A stretch of DNA of 16,851 nucleotides, taken from positions 1 to 16,851 of the forward strand of contig NZ_JARRQY010000062.1 of NCBI RefSeq assembly GCF_037381185.1, written 5' to 3'. The notes beneath the pieces were generated by a model, which made no database searches, was not told the origin of the DNA, and saw only the letters and a program-made list of their open reading frames with translations. Within the stretch, counting starts at the first letter, position 1. Each line of letters begins with the position of its first letter. Shown here in pieces: positions 1-10,276 of the stretch. This stretch comes from Acidihalobacter_A sp037381185 (lineage in GTDB: Bacteria > Pseudomonadota > Gammaproteobacteria > DSM-5130 > Acidihalobacteraceae). The translations under genes and the position numbers were made by a program.

Positions 1-1
1 G

Positions 2-157
2 CTCGAGCAGAAGGCACCGGCCGACTACGGCATCGAAATCAGGCCCCGACTCAAGGTGCTGAAGACCGAAGAGCCACCGGTCCGAAAGGTGGGGGTCAAG
101 CTGGGCACTGTCGCTGAGCTGGTTGACAAGCTTCGGAACGAAGCCGGCGTTCTTTGA
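2..157 (+). CDS. etfB: Electron transfer flavoprotein beta subunit, C-terminal end (partial)
   Basis: The window opens inside this gene. The frame starting at base 2 reads 51 codons to TGA at 155-157. It encodes a tail with the segments DYGIEIRPRLKVL and KVGVKLGTVAELVDKLRNEA, which is how EtfB proteins typically finish, with the C-terminal arm that wraps onto EtfA. EtfB binds AMP and, together with EtfA, carries electrons from acyl-CoA and related dehydrogenases. The etfA gene starts 27 bases downstream, as in the usual etfBA operon. The start and most of the protein lie outside the window, so integrity cannot be judged. The assignment rests on the tail plus the adjacent etfA. Confidence 0.9.
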   Translation, partial: LEQKAPADYGIEIRPRLKVLKTEEPPVRKVGVKLGTVAELVDKLRNEAGVL

Positions 158-184
158 GCGGTTTCTGATAGAGGATCTGGACAG

Positions 185-1114
185 ATGGCAATTCTCCTTA
201 TTGCGGAACACGACAACCGCTCGCTCTCCGAGCAGACCGCCAAGGCGCTTACCGCCGCCGCGAGGATCGGCTCCGACATCGACGTGCTGGTGGCCGGCCA
301 GGACGCCAGGCCAGCCGCTGAAGCGGCGGCCAGGCTCGAAGGCGTGCGCAAGGTGCTGCTTGTGGAAAGCGCGGCCTTGGCCGGCCAACTGGCCGAACCA
401 CTTGCCGCGACCATCCTGTCGTTCGCCGACGGCTACAACGCGCTGGTTGCCGCCGCCACCAGCACGGGCAAGAACGTCATGCCGCGCGTCGCTGCGCTGC
501 TCGACGTGATGCAGGTCTCGGACGTCATCGAAGTGGTGGACGAGAGGACCTTCAAGCGGCCGATCTACGCCGGCAACGCCATTCAGACGGTGGAGTCGAG
601 CGACGCCAAGCGTGTCGTTACCGTACGCACCTCCGCATTCGCGGTGGCCGCTGCGACCGGGGGCGCAAGCATCGAGACCGCCGAAGCCCCGGAACTCCCG
701 GTCGTCTCCAGTTTCGTGGAAAACAGGATCGAGCAGAGCGATCGTCCCGATCTCACCTCGGCCAAGGTGGTCGTCTCCGGCGGGCGCGCACTCGGCTCCA
801 AGGAGAAGTTCGACGAACTCATCCTTCCGCTGGCCGACAAGCTGGGGGCCGCCGTCGGCGCGTCCCGCGCCGCGGTCGATGCCGCTTACGCACCGAACGA
901 CTGGCAGGTGGGCCAGACCGGCAAGGTCGTCGCTCCCGAGCTCTATATCGCCTGCGGTATCTCCGGCGCTATCCAGCATTTGGCCGGGATGAAAGAGTCG
1001 CGCGTGATCGTCGCGATCAACAGCGATGAGGAGGCGCCGATCTTCCAGATTGCCGACTACGGTCTCGTCGCCGATCTGTTCGAGGTGTTGCCGGAGTTCG
1101 AACGGGCACTTTGA
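185..1114 (+). CDS. etfA: Electron transfer flavoprotein alpha subunit
   Basis: A complete 309-residue EtfA, the normal bacterial length. EtfA holds the FAD of the soluble EtfAB heterodimer, which takes electrons from acyl-CoA and other dehydrogenases and passes them to the membrane quinone reductase ETF-QO. The N-terminal half is the nucleotide-binding-like domain (MAILLIAEHDNRSLSEQTAK onward). The C-terminal half is the FAD domain, with the family blocks GRALGSKEKF, PNDWQVGQTGKVV, ELYIACGISGAIQHLAGM and APIFQIADYGLV. The ATG at 185 follows a GAGG at 171-174 and gives the usual N-terminus. It is downstream of etfB and clearly in the same operon. The ETF-QO gene expected to accept its electrons is present immediately downstream only as a remnant. 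Confidence 0.97.
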   Translation: MAILLIAEHDNRSLSEQTAKALTAAARIGSDIDVLVAGQDARPAAEAAARLEGVRKVLLVESAALAGQLAEPLAATILSFADGYNALVAAATSTGKNVMPRVAALLDVMQVSDVIEVVDERTFKRPIYAGNAIQTVESSDAKRVVTVRTSAFAVAAATGGASIETAEAPELPVVSSFVENRIEQSDRPDLTSAKVVVSGGRALGSKEKFDELILPLADKLGAAVGASRAAVDAAYAPNDWQVGQTGKVVAPELYIACGISGAIQHLAGMKESRVIVAINSDEEAPIFQIADYGLVADLFEVLPEFERAL

Positions 1115-1133
1115 AACGACGGTGAGCGAAGCG

Positions 1134-1428
1134 ATGGAACTCGCTGAACGCGAGAGCATGGAATTTGACGTGGTGATCGTCGGCGCCGGGCCGTCTGGGC
1201 TCGCGGCGACGATCCGGAACGTGCCGCGTATCAAGGGCAGTCGCAACGCGGTGCTCTCAGGCGTCCTGGCAGCGGACAGGCTCGCTGCGGCCATCGCCGT
1301 CGGTCGCTTCAATGATGAGTCTGTCGAAATCTAGAACGCCTGGCGATCAAGCGATATCGGCAGGGATCTGAAACCGGTTCGCCTGGTCGAGGTTCGGTAC
1401 CGCTCTTGGGTTAGTCCGTGGATGTGGT
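1134..1428 (+). pseudogene. Remnant of ETF:ubiquinone oxidoreductase gene, internally deleted and frameshifted
   Basis: The ATG at 1134 begins a reading frame whose first part (RESMEFDVVIVGAGPSGLAA) is the N-terminal FAD-binding start of ETF-QO. After only about 28 residues it jumps to NVPRIKGSRNAVLSGVLAAD, a block that lies some 300 residues further on in the roughly 540-residue family. A TAG at 1332-1334 then interrupts the frame. Reading through it gives NAWRSSDIGRDLKPVR, and after a shift of frame near 1383 WSRFGTALGL, both of which fit the next ETF-QO region as I remember it. The iron-sulfur C-terminus is absent. A GTG at 1122 is an alternative start. I see a large internal deletion, one stop and at least one frameshift. 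The 66-residue frame might still be translated but cannot be an enzyme. Confidence 0.8.
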
Positions 1429-1542
1429 CGCCGTCCGGGAGGCGGTTGACGTAGAATCGGATGCCCCCTGCGCAGGACGGGCGAATGGCGCGCGATGCTG
1501 CGATCGCTTGCGCACCCATGGATATGCGTTCCTGGAGAACCG

Positions 1543-2460
1543 GTGACGATTCACGTGTCGGCCCGAGACTACCATCGTGAAGGCCATGCTCTGGGCATGG
1601 TCGTGATGGCGTGCGGCGTCATGCTGCTGCCCGTCATGGACGCGATCGCGAAGTACCTGGCTGCCGGTGGCATGGCTCCCGGTCAAATCGCCTTTTATCG
1701 TTTTTTCTTTCAGGTCCTGGAAACCGTGCCGGTGATCGTCGTCTTGCGCGGTTTTCGAGCACTGCGCCCGAAGCGGTTGTGGTTAAATCTGGTCAGGGGG
1801 TGTCTCCTGGGCGGGGCGAGTCTGTGCTTTTTCACCGCGGTCAAAATCCTGCCGCTGGCGGAGGCCATCGCCATTTTTTTCGTCGAGCCGTTCATCCTCA
1901 CCATTCTTTCCGCGGTGATACTCGGCGAGCGCGTGGCCCGGGGCGTTTGGATGGCGATCGTCGTCGGCTTTTTCGGCGCTCTCATCGTCATCGATCCCAG
2001 CTTTTCGCACTACGGCCTCGTGGCGCTGCTTCCGCTGGGCGCTGCCACGCTTTTTGCCACTTATCTGTTGATGAATCGGGCTCTCGGGGTGTCCGATTCG
2101 CCGATCATCATGCAGTACGCGGCGGGTGTCGGAGGGAGTGTCTTTCTTGGCGGAATTCTCGCCGTCAACGGTGTGGCGTTCGGCGTCGCCGATCTCGCGC
2201 CGTCATTGCCCCATTCCTACGGGACGTGGGGGCTCATCCTGGCCCTGGGCGCCATCGCCGCCTATGGGCATCTGCTGATCGTCTGGGCCTTCCAGCATAC
2301 GCCGGCCGCCGTTCTGGCCCCGTTTCAGTATCTCGAGATCGTCTCCGCCACGCTCGCCGGCTACCTCGTGTTCGCCCATGTTCCGACTCCGTCCAGCCTG
2401 TTGGGCATAGCCGTTATCGTTGGCGCGGGCCTGTACATGTTCTGGCGAGAGCGGTACTGA
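1543..2460 (+). CDS. EamA/DMT-family membrane transporter
   Basis: A highly hydrophobic protein with about ten predicted membrane helices arranged as two EamA repeats, the pattern of drug/metabolite transporter (DMT) superfamily permeases. Features that fit are the first-helix stretch GVMLLPVMDAIAKYLA, then GQIAFYRFFFQ, and the repeat ends PLAEAIAIFFVEPFILTILS and TPAAVLAPFQYLEIVSATLA, which are typical EamA motifs, plus a short basic C-terminus. I prefer the GTG start at 1543, which has GGAG at 1534-1537 five bases upstream and gives about 305 residues. An ATG at 1495 would add 16 residues that do not look like family sequence. The substrate cannot be read from the sequence; relatives export amino acids, metabolites or nucleosides. 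It sits alone downstream of the ETF-QO remnant and converges with the ferritin-like gene. Confidence 0.9.
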   Translation: MTIHVSARDYHREGHALGMVVMACGVMLLPVMDAIAKYLAAGGMAPGQIAFYRFFFQVLETVPVIVVLRGFRALRPKRLWLNLVRGCLLGGASLCFFTAVKILPLAEAIAIFFVEPFILTILSAVILGERVARGVWMAIVVGFFGALIVIDPSFSHYGLVALLPLGAATLFATYLLMNRALGVSDSPIIMQYAAGVGGSVFLGGILAVNGVAFGVADLAPSLPHSYGTWGLILALGAIAAYGHLLIVWAFQHTPAAVLAPFQYLEIVSATLAGYLVFAHVPTPSSLLGIAVIVGAGLYMFWRERY

Positions 2461-2488
2461 GTTGAGGGAGTGAAACCGGTCCCGAACA

Positions 2489-2508
2489 TTCAATGCGGGT
2501 GCATTGAA
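2489..2508. terminator. Inverted repeat between convergent genes, possible bidirectional terminator
   Basis: Arms TTCAATGC (2489-2496) and GCATTGAA (2501-2508) are perfect complements around a GGGT loop. The repeat lies between the stop of the transporter gene and the stop of the opposite-strand ferritin-like gene, where a shared terminator would be expected. There is no long T tract on either side, so termination is an inference from position and symmetry only. Confidence 0.45.
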
Positions 2509-2523
2509 GCCGTCAGTGTTTGA

Positions 2524-3360
2524 TCAAGAAAGAATGCGTATGACACCGCGTACGGCCGGCTCGGTGATTCGCTGCGCGCGTTGTCCGAGGCCCAGCGGCT
2601 TGAGCCCCATGTTGACGGCCATGCGATAGGGATAGTGCCGATGCGCTATCGCTCTCGCCCTGCGGCTGAAAGCCCGGTAGTCCCGCTTGCGAAAGCGGCG
2701 CCCGGGGTGGCTTCCCGCGAAAGCGTGCTTGAAGGCGTAGTAGCCGTCTTCGCCGTTGATTTCGCGCACGCGTTCGAGCAGCGTTTTCAGCACGGCGGTG
2801 CGAGACGGACGTTCGCATGCGAGGTAGCGTTGGAAATACTGGTAAAAATGCTTGTAGTGGTAGGCCTCATCCGTGCGGATGTAGGCTGTGAGGTGGCTCA
2901 GCACCGGCTCGGGACTGGCCCGGTGGAGCATGGTGTAGAGCGTCGAGGTGCCGGTCTCGACGATGCAGCGTGCCGCCATCTCGAGCGCGCGGGTAGGGCC
3001 GAGCAGTTCGGTTTTGCAGAAGCGGCTGTAGTCTTCATGGAAGCGCTCGTAGTTTCGCTCCCAGTCGAAATCAGGCCATACGGTGTTGACGTAGCGGCGC
3101 AGAGCGGCTCCGTGCCGCAGTTCCTCGTGCTGCCAGCGTGATTCCAGCCAGTTCCGGATCTCTTCGTCACCGTCGAAGTAGTCAACGAGATTGCGCGTGT
3201 AGAGGTCCGTGGTGATCTCCACGAAGGAAGACGCGGTCAGTATCTGGAAGAAGAACGTATCGTCGGCGATGCGAGCGCGCTGTATCTCGGAGAATGGGAT
3301 GTCGTCGATGGACCACCGGTGGTGGTGTGTCTCCAGATCTTCGGTTGCTGTCGTTCGCAT
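2524..3360 (-). CDS. Ferritin-like di-iron protein
   Basis: A 278-residue soluble, mostly helical protein with the complete ligand pattern of a four-helix-bundle di-iron site: E48 in helix 1 (SSFVEITTDLY), E80 and H83 in an EELRH motif, E135 (CIVETGTSTLY), and E165 and H168 in DEAYH. Two ExxH motifs plus two further glutamates is the signature shared by acyl-ACP desaturase, AurF-type oxygenase and related ferritin-like families. The length is nearer to desaturase/oxygenase-type proteins than to ferritin (about 160 residues). The last 80 residues are rich in Arg, His and Tyr. I do not recognise a precise function; an oxidase or oxygenase acting on a lipid or amine is as likely as iron storage. 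It diverges from the pncC gene with an 83-base gap. Start ATG is at 3358-3360. Confidence 0.85.
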   Translation of the reverse strand: MRTTATEDLETHHHRWSIDDIPFSEIQRARIADDTFFFQILTASSFVEITTDLYTRNLVDYFDGDEEIRNWLESRWQHEELRHGAALRRYVNTVWPDFDWERNYERFHEDYSRFCKTELLGPTRALEMAARCIVETGTSTLYTMLHRASPEPVLSHLTAYIRTDEAYHYKHFYQYFQRYLACERPSRTAVLKTLLERVREINGEDGYYAFKHAFAGSHPGRRFRKRDYRAFSRRARAIAHRHYPYRMAVNMGLKPLGLGQRAQRITEPAVRGVIRILS

Positions 3361-3443
3361 CTATAGACGCCCTCTACACTCCTTGTGACCCTACGCCTAC
3401 TTTAGACTGCAGCCTATAGAAAATGTTTCTGGAGGACGACTCG
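3361..3443. promoter_or_regulatory. Divergent intergenic region with two CTATAGA elements
   Basis: This gap separates the ferritin-like gene (minus) from pncC (plus). CTATAGA occurs twice, at 3361-3367 and 3414-3420. The second TATAGA could serve as a -10 element for pncC and the following genes, and the first, being nearly palindromic, could serve the minus-strand gene. I find no convincing -35 for either. GGAGG at 3431-3435 is the ribosome binding site of pncC. Confidence 0.3.
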
Positions 3444-3932
3444 ATGTCCGGTGAATTCGATTTGGCTCGCTCTTTGGGGAGACTGCTCAAGGCCTGTGGG
3501 CTTAGGATAACGACTGCGGAGTCCTGTACCGGCGGTTGGATCGCGAAGACGCTTACCGACGTGCCGGGCAGTTCAGCCTGGTTCGAGCGTGGTTTCGTGA
3601 CATACAGCAACGATGCCAAACACGACATGCTGGATGTTCCCGTAGCGCTGATCGAACGCTACGGCGCGGTCAGCGGCGAATGCGTGGCGGCCATGGCCGA
3701 AGGCGCACTGCGCGCCGGACACGGCGATGTGGCGGTGGCGGTCAGCGGGATTGCCGGGCCGGATGGTGGTTCTGCCGAAAAGCCGGTGGGGACCGTATGG
3801 TTCGGTTTCAGCGGTGAGGGCGGCGACACGCAGACTTTGCATTGCCGCTTGCCCGGCGATCGTGAGGCGGTCAGGCGTGCGGCGGTGAGCGTTGCGCTGC
3901 GGGGGGTGATCGACCGGCTGGGAGGTGTCTGA
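3444..3932 (+). CDS. pncC: Nicotinamide-nucleotide amidohydrolase (CinA C-terminal domain family)
   Basis: A single-domain CinA_C protein of 162 residues. The enzyme deamidates nicotinamide mononucleotide to nicotinate mononucleotide in the pyridine-nucleotide salvage cycle. The motif TAESCTGG carries the catalytic serine (S27 from this start). Y54 and K59 in FVTYSNDAKHDML have the same spacing from that serine as the catalytic Tyr and Lys of characterised PncC enzymes. SGIAGPDGGSAEKPVGTVW is the other conserved block. The N-terminal molybdopterin-binding-like domain of long CinA proteins is absent, as is usual in Proteobacteria. I choose the ATG at 3444 because GGAGG lies eight bases upstream; the ATG at 3423 has no such site. 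Placement ahead of recA is common and has led to the cinA name, but competence is not implied. The thpR gene follows after five bases. Confidence 0.94.
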   Translation: MSGEFDLARSLGRLLKACGLRITTAESCTGGWIAKTLTDVPGSSAWFERGFVTYSNDAKHDMLDVPVALIERYGAVSGECVAAMAEGALRAGHGDVAVAVSGIAGPDGGSAEKPVGTVWFGFSGEGGDTQTLHCRLPGDREAVRRAAVSVALRGVIDRLGGV

Positions 3933-3937
3933 GCGAT

Positions 3938-4483
3938 ATGTCGGCCGGTTCCCCGGAGGAGCGTCTCACCAGGGTTTTTTTCGCGGCCCTGCCGGAGCGT
4001 CGGACCCTGCGCGAACTCGAAACGGCGCTGCAGGGCTTGCCGCCGGGGCTTGGACGCAGAGTGCCGGTCGGCAATCTGCATCTGACGCTGGCATTCGTCG
4101 GGGGCGTGGTCGGAGAAGGCTTGGCTTGCCTGCGTGAAAAGGCGCAGCGGCTCGACACGCCGGATATCGATATGAGTCTGATGCACCTGGGCTGTTTCAA
4201 CCGGGCAGGCGTGCTGTGGCTGGGCCCGGACGGAGTGCCGGCCGGGCTGTCCGCCCTGGCGCGGGAGTTGGCCGGAGTGCTCGCCGAGTGCGGAATCGTC
4301 GCGGAGACGCGTGCGTTTTCCCCCCATGTCACGCTCGCCCGTCGGGTACGGCGGCACGTACCCGACGGATTGAAGTTGCCGCCGGTAGTGTGGCGTTCGC
4401 ACGGCTTCGCGCTGATGGAGTCGGTGAGCGGCGAGCACGGCGTGTGCTACCGCATCGTGGAACGCTATCGATCCCATGGCTGA
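3938..4483 (+). CDS. thpR: RNA 2',3'-cyclic phosphodiesterase (2H family, LigT)
   Basis: A 181-residue member of the 2H phosphoesterase family. It has the two diagnostic HxTx motifs, HLTL with H48 and T50 and HVTL with H130 and T132, which together form the active site on a bilobal fold. The enzyme opens 2',3'-cyclic phosphates to 2'-phosphates and can reversibly ligate tRNA halves in vitro. The N-terminal RVFFAALPE segment also fits the family. Length matches E. coli ThpR (about 176). The start at 3938 lies five bases after the pncC stop, so the two are almost certainly co-transcribed. The physiological role in bacteria is not settled. Confidence 0.93.
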   Translation: MSAGSPEERLTRVFFAALPERRTLRELETALQGLPPGLGRRVPVGNLHLTLAFVGGVVGEGLACLREKAQRLDTPDIDMSLMHLGCFNRAGVLWLGPDGVPAGLSALARELAGVLAECGIVAETRAFSPHVTLARRVRRHVPDGLKLPPVVWRSHGFALMESVSGEHGVCYRIVERYRSHG

Positions 4484-4499
4484 GCGGTTTATGGGGCGC

Positions 4500-4567
4500 A
4501 GGAAGTATGGAATAATCTTTAACCTTTTTTACCCATTCGGCAGTTGAAGCGCTAGGAGGCTCCACAG
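4500..4567 (+). promoter_or_regulatory. recA leader region with AT-rich putative promoter and ribosome binding site
   Basis: The 84-base gap before recA holds an AT-rich patch (AATAATCTTTAACC, 4511-4524) in a G+C-rich setting, a plausible -10 region although no good -35 is seen. AGGAGG at 4554-4559 sits eight bases before a GTG start at 4568 and decides that start. I find no CTGT-N8-ACAG LexA box of the enterobacterial type here, and no obvious inverted repeat. Confidence 0.45.
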
Positions 4568-5602
4568 GTGGACGAGAATCGCAAGAAGGCCCTCGCAGCG
4601 GCCCTTGGCCAGATCGAGAAGCAGTTCGGCAAGGGGTCCGTCATGCGCATGGGCGACGCTGCCGCCACGCGTGATATATCCGTGGTCTCCACCGGCTCCC
4701 TCGCGCTGGATATTGCTCTGGGCGTCGGCGGCCTGCCGCGCGGTCGCGTGGTCGAGATCTACGGGCCGGAGTCTTCGGGCAAGACCACGCTCACCCTGCA
4801 GGCTATCGCCCAGTGCCAGCGTCAGGGCGGCACCTGCGCCTTCGTCGACGCCGAGCATGCGCTCGATCCGGTCTATGCCGAGAAGCTCGGCGTGCAGGTC
4901 GATGACCTGCTGGTGTCGCAGCCGGATACCGGCGAGCAGGCGCTTGAAATCTCCGACATGCTGGTGCGCTCAGGCGCGGTTGATCTGGTGGTGATCGATT
5001 CGGTAGCGGCGTTGACGCCGAAGGCCGAAATCGAAGGCGAAATGGGTGATTCCCACGTCGGGCTGCAGGCGCGCCTGATGTCGCAGGCGCTGCGTAAGCT
5101 GACTGCCAACATCAAACGTTCCAATACGCTGGTGATCTTCATCAACCAGATCCGTATGAAGATCGGCGTGATGTTCGGCAGCCCGGAGACGACCACCGGC
5201 GGCAACGCGTTGAAGTTCTACTCCTCGGTGCGCCTGGACATCCGCCGCGTGGGCGCGATCAAGAAGGGCGACGAGGTCATCGGCAACGAAACCCGCGTCA
5301 AAGTGGTCAAAAACAAGGTGGCGCCGCCGTTCCGCCAAGCCGAGTTCGAGATCCTCTACGGCGAGGGCATTTCGCGCGAAGGTGAGCTGATCGAACTCGG
5401 AGTGCGCGAGGGGCTGGTGGAAAAGTCCGGGGCCTGGTACAGCTACAACGGCGAGCGCATCGGGCAGGGTAAGGACAACGTCCGCAATTTCCTGAAGGAA
5501 CACTCCGAGATGGCTGGCGAGATCGACCGTACGCTGCGCGAGCGTCTGTTGCCCAAGCGCAGCGATGAGACGACCAATGCCGAACAGGAAGTCGATGCCT
5601 GA
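4568..5602 (+). CDS. recA: RecA recombinase
   Basis: A complete 344-residue RecA (E. coli has 353). It polymerises on single-stranded DNA, drives homologous strand exchange and stimulates LexA self-cleavage. The Walker A motif GPESSGKT spans residues 66-73. The catalytic glutamate is E96 in VDAEH, Walker B is VVIDSVAAL near 141-149, and loop L2 lies around FGSPETTTGGNALKFY. The N-terminal helix MDENRKKALAAALGQIEKQF is the oligomerisation segment. The C-terminus is short and ends acidic (NAEQEVDA), as in many proteobacterial RecA proteins. It starts with GTG behind a strong AGGAGG. The gene recX follows after 27 bases, the classical pairing. All key residues are present. Confidence 0.99.
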   Translation: MDENRKKALAAALGQIEKQFGKGSVMRMGDAAATRDISVVSTGSLALDIALGVGGLPRGRVVEIYGPESSGKTTLTLQAIAQCQRQGGTCAFVDAEHALDPVYAEKLGVQVDDLLVSQPDTGEQALEISDMLVRSGAVDLVVIDSVAALTPKAEIEGEMGDSHVGLQARLMSQALRKLTANIKRSNTLVIFINQIRMKIGVMFGSPETTTGGNALKFYSSVRLDIRRVGAIKKGDEVIGNETRVKVVKNKVAPPFRQAEFEILYGEGISREGELIELGVREGLVEKSGAWYSYNGERIGQGKDNVRNFLKEHSEMAGEIDRTLRERLLPKRSDETTNAEQEVDA

Positions 5603-5629
5603 AAGCCGGTGTGCGGAGTCTGATGCGGT

Positions 5630-6094
5630 TTGAGATCAGATAGCGAACGTACGCCGCGCGATGTTGCCATCGGTCTGCTCGCGCGGCGTGAACACGCGCA
5701 GGCCGAGCTGCGCGCCAAGCTGCGCGGTAGGGGGTTTTCGGATACGGAGATCGCTCACACGCTGGGCGAACTTCGGGCTGAGGGCTTGCAGAGCGACACC
5801 CGCTACGCGGAGTCGTACGTGCGTAGCCGGGCCGAACGCAGTTACGGACCGGTGAGAATCGGCGCCGAGCTGCGCCAGCGCGGCGTCGATGCGGCTTGTA
5901 TCGAGCGGGCGTTGGCGGAATACGAGGGCGATTGGGACGAAGTCGCCCGCAACTATTACCGGCGGCACTTTGGCGGTGCGCCGCCGGCGGATTTTCAGGA
6001 GCGAGCGAAGCGGCTGCGGCACATGCAGCAGCGGGGCTTCGGAGTGGACAACTTGCGCGCATTGGCGGATGTCGATGACGCGGCTGACGATTGA
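5630..6094 (+). CDS. recX: RecA regulatory protein RecX
   Basis: A 154-residue RecX-family protein made of tandem three-helix repeats. RecX caps or destabilises RecA filaments and so tempers recombination and the SOS response. Recognisable blocks are LLARREHAQAELRAKLRGRG, then GLQSDTRYAESYVRSRAERS, YGPVRIGAELRQRGVD and a final RMxxRGF-like segment (HMQQRGFGVDNLRAL). The first possible start after an in-frame TGA (5621-5623) is the TTG at 5630, with a weak GGAG at 5615-5618. No ATG or GTG gives an N-terminus that keeps the conserved first repeat, so I accept a TTG start, which may keep RecX low relative to RecA. It lies 27 bases after recA and nine before alaS. Confidence 0.94.
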   Translation: MRSDSERTPRDVAIGLLARREHAQAELRAKLRGRGFSDTEIAHTLGELRAEGLQSDTRYAESYVRSRAERSYGPVRIGAELRQRGVDAACIERALAEYEGDWDEVARNYYRRHFGGAPPADFQERAKRLRHMQQRGFGVDNLRALADVDDAADD

Positions 6095-6103
6095 CGGACC
6101 GAC

Positions 6104-8740
<2,637 letters not shown>

Positions 8741-8786
8741 CAAGGACGCTGAACCTCCCTTTGAGGTGTGATTCCATGGAGCCTGT

Positions 8787-10034
8787 ATGGCACTGATTGT
8801 TCAAAAATATGGCGGCACGTCGGTCGGCACGACCGAGCGCATCGAGCATGTGGCGCGCAAGATCAAGGCGTTTCGTGATCAGGGTGACGATCTGGTCGTG
8901 GTGGTGTCGGCGATGTCGGGCGAGACCAACCGCCTGCTGGAACTGGCCGATGCGGTGCATCCACAGGCCCGAGGCCGTGAACTCGACGTCTTACTGTCCA
9001 CCGGCGAGCAGGTCACCATCGCGCTGTTGAGTATGGCCTTGTCCCGCCTGGGTTGTCCGGCCCGTTCGTACACCGGCTCGCAGGTGCATATCCTGACCGA
9101 CAGCGAGTTCAACAAGGCCCGCATCCGCACCATCGAACAGGGGCGTATCCGCGACGACCTGGGCAAGGGGCGCGTGGTAGTGGTCGCCGGTTTCCAGGGC
9201 GTGGACGAGCAGGGCAACATCACCACGCTGGGCCGCGGCGGTTCGGATACCACGGCGGTCGCGCTGGCTGCGGCGCTCGGTGCCGACGAGTGTCAGATCT
9301 ACACGGACGTGGACGGTGTCTACACCACGGATCCGCGGGTCGTGAGCGACGCCAGACGGCTTGATCGCATCACCTTCGAGGAAATGCTGGAGATGGCCAG
9401 CCTCGGCTCCAAGGTGCTGCAGATTCGCTCGGTGGAGTTCGCCGGCAAGTACAACGTCCCCCTGCGGGTGCTTTCGACTTTCGTCGATGGGCCCGGTACG
9501 CTGATTACTTTCGAGGACGAGGATATGGAAGACGCGCTGATTTCCGGTATCGCCTTCAGTCGCGATGAAGCGCAACTCACGATTACCGGCGTGCCGGACC
9601 ACCCCGGTGTGGCCTACAAGATCATCGGCGCGGTTTCGGCGCTCAATATCGAAGTCGACATGATCGTGCAGAATGTCGGTGCCGACGGCCTTACCGACTT
9701 CACGTTCACCGTGCACCGCAACGACTACGAACGTGCGCTTGAACGTTTGCGCGACGCGGCCAGTGAGCTGAAAGCGAACGAAGTGCGCGGCGATACGCGC
9801 ATCGCGAAGGTCTCGCTGGTGGGCGTGGGCATGCGCTCGCACGCCGGTATCGCCAGCACGATGTTCGAGGCGCTGGGGCGCGAAGGCGTAAATATTCTGA
9901 TGATTTCCACCTCAGAGATTAAAATTTCTGTCATCATCCAGGAAAAGTACCTCGAACTCGCGGTGCGTGCGTTGCATGATGCCTTCGAACTTGCGGGGCC
10001 ACCGGAGGAGAGAGTCGATTCGGCTGGAACCTGA
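8787..10034 (+). CDS. lysC: Aspartate kinase
   Basis: A 415-residue monofunctional aspartokinase that phosphorylates aspartate, the first step towards lysine, threonine, methionine and diaminopimelate. The amino-acid-kinase domain starts ALIVQKYGGTSVGTTERI, with K7-S12 forming the KYGGTS signature. LGRGGSDTTAVALAAALGAD and the substrate segment DVDGVYTTDPR follow. Two C-terminal ACT domains (from about residue 260: TITGVPDHPGVAYKI, and KVSLVGVGMRSHAGIA with NILMISTSEIKISVII) are the usual site of feedback inhibition by lysine and/or threonine. The ATG at 8787 has GGAG at 8778-8781 five bases before it. Length and architecture match the Bacillus/Pseudomonas-type LysC. Which end products inhibit it cannot be read directly. 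Confidence 0.98.
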   Translation: MALIVQKYGGTSVGTTERIEHVARKIKAFRDQGDDLVVVVSAMSGETNRLLELADAVHPQARGRELDVLLSTGEQVTIALLSMALSRLGCPARSYTGSQVHILTDSEFNKARIRTIEQGRIRDDLGKGRVVVVAGFQGVDEQGNITTLGRGGSDTTAVALAAALGADECQIYTDVDGVYTTDPRVVSDARRLDRITFEEMLEMASLGSKVLQIRSVEFAGKYNVPLRVLSTFVDGPGTLITFEDEDMEDALISGIAFSRDEAQLTITGVPDHPGVAYKIIGAVSALNIEVDMIVQNVGADGLTDFTFTVHRNDYERALERLRDAASELKANEVRGDTRIAKVSLVGVGMRSHAGIASTMFEALGREGVNILMISTSEIKISVIIQEKYLELAVRALHDAFELAGPPEERVDSAGT

Positions 10035-10081
10035 CCCATGGACACGGGTATTGTCGAATCGGAACAGGCAGGAGGCTTGGG

Positions 10082-10276
10082 ATGCTGATTTTAACGCGGC
10101 GGGTGGGTGAAACGCTCATCATAGGCGACGATATCGCCATCACGGTACTGGGGGTCAAGGGTAACCAAGTGCGTCTTGGCATAAAGGCGCCGCGTGATGT
10201 CACCGTGCATCGCGAAGAGGTCTACCAGCGCATACATCAGGACACTACGGAGCCGGCTGGCGACGAGTCCGATTGA
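10082..10276 (+). CDS. csrA: Carbon storage regulator CsrA/RsmA
   Basis: A 64-residue CsrA, a homodimeric RNA-binding protein that binds GGA motifs in leaders and blocks or stabilises mRNAs. The N-terminus MLILTRRVGETLIIGDDIAI is nearly invariant in the family. The RNA-contacting residues L4 and R44 (VHREEVYQRI) are present, as is the core RLGIKAP. Length is typical (E. coli 61). AGGAGG at 10070-10075 lies six bases upstream of the ATG. It sits 47 bases after lysC and is followed by tRNA-Ser; alaS/csrA linkage with a nearby tRNA-Ser is a familiar gammaproteobacterial arrangement. Confidence 0.98.
   Translation: MLILTRRVGETLIIGDDIAITVLGVKGNQVRLGIKAPRDVTVHREEVYQRIHQDTTEPAGDESD

Noticed and set aside
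1026..1133. Extension of the ETF-QO remnant frame upstream into etfA
   Set aside because: This part overlaps the etfA coding region and has no ETF-QO similarity; the family-like sequence begins at about 1134.
9885..9940. AT-rich patch in lysC as a csrA promoter
   Set aside because: The bases encode a conserved Ile/Lys/Asn-rich ACT-domain segment, which explains the composition; no clear -35/-10 pair.
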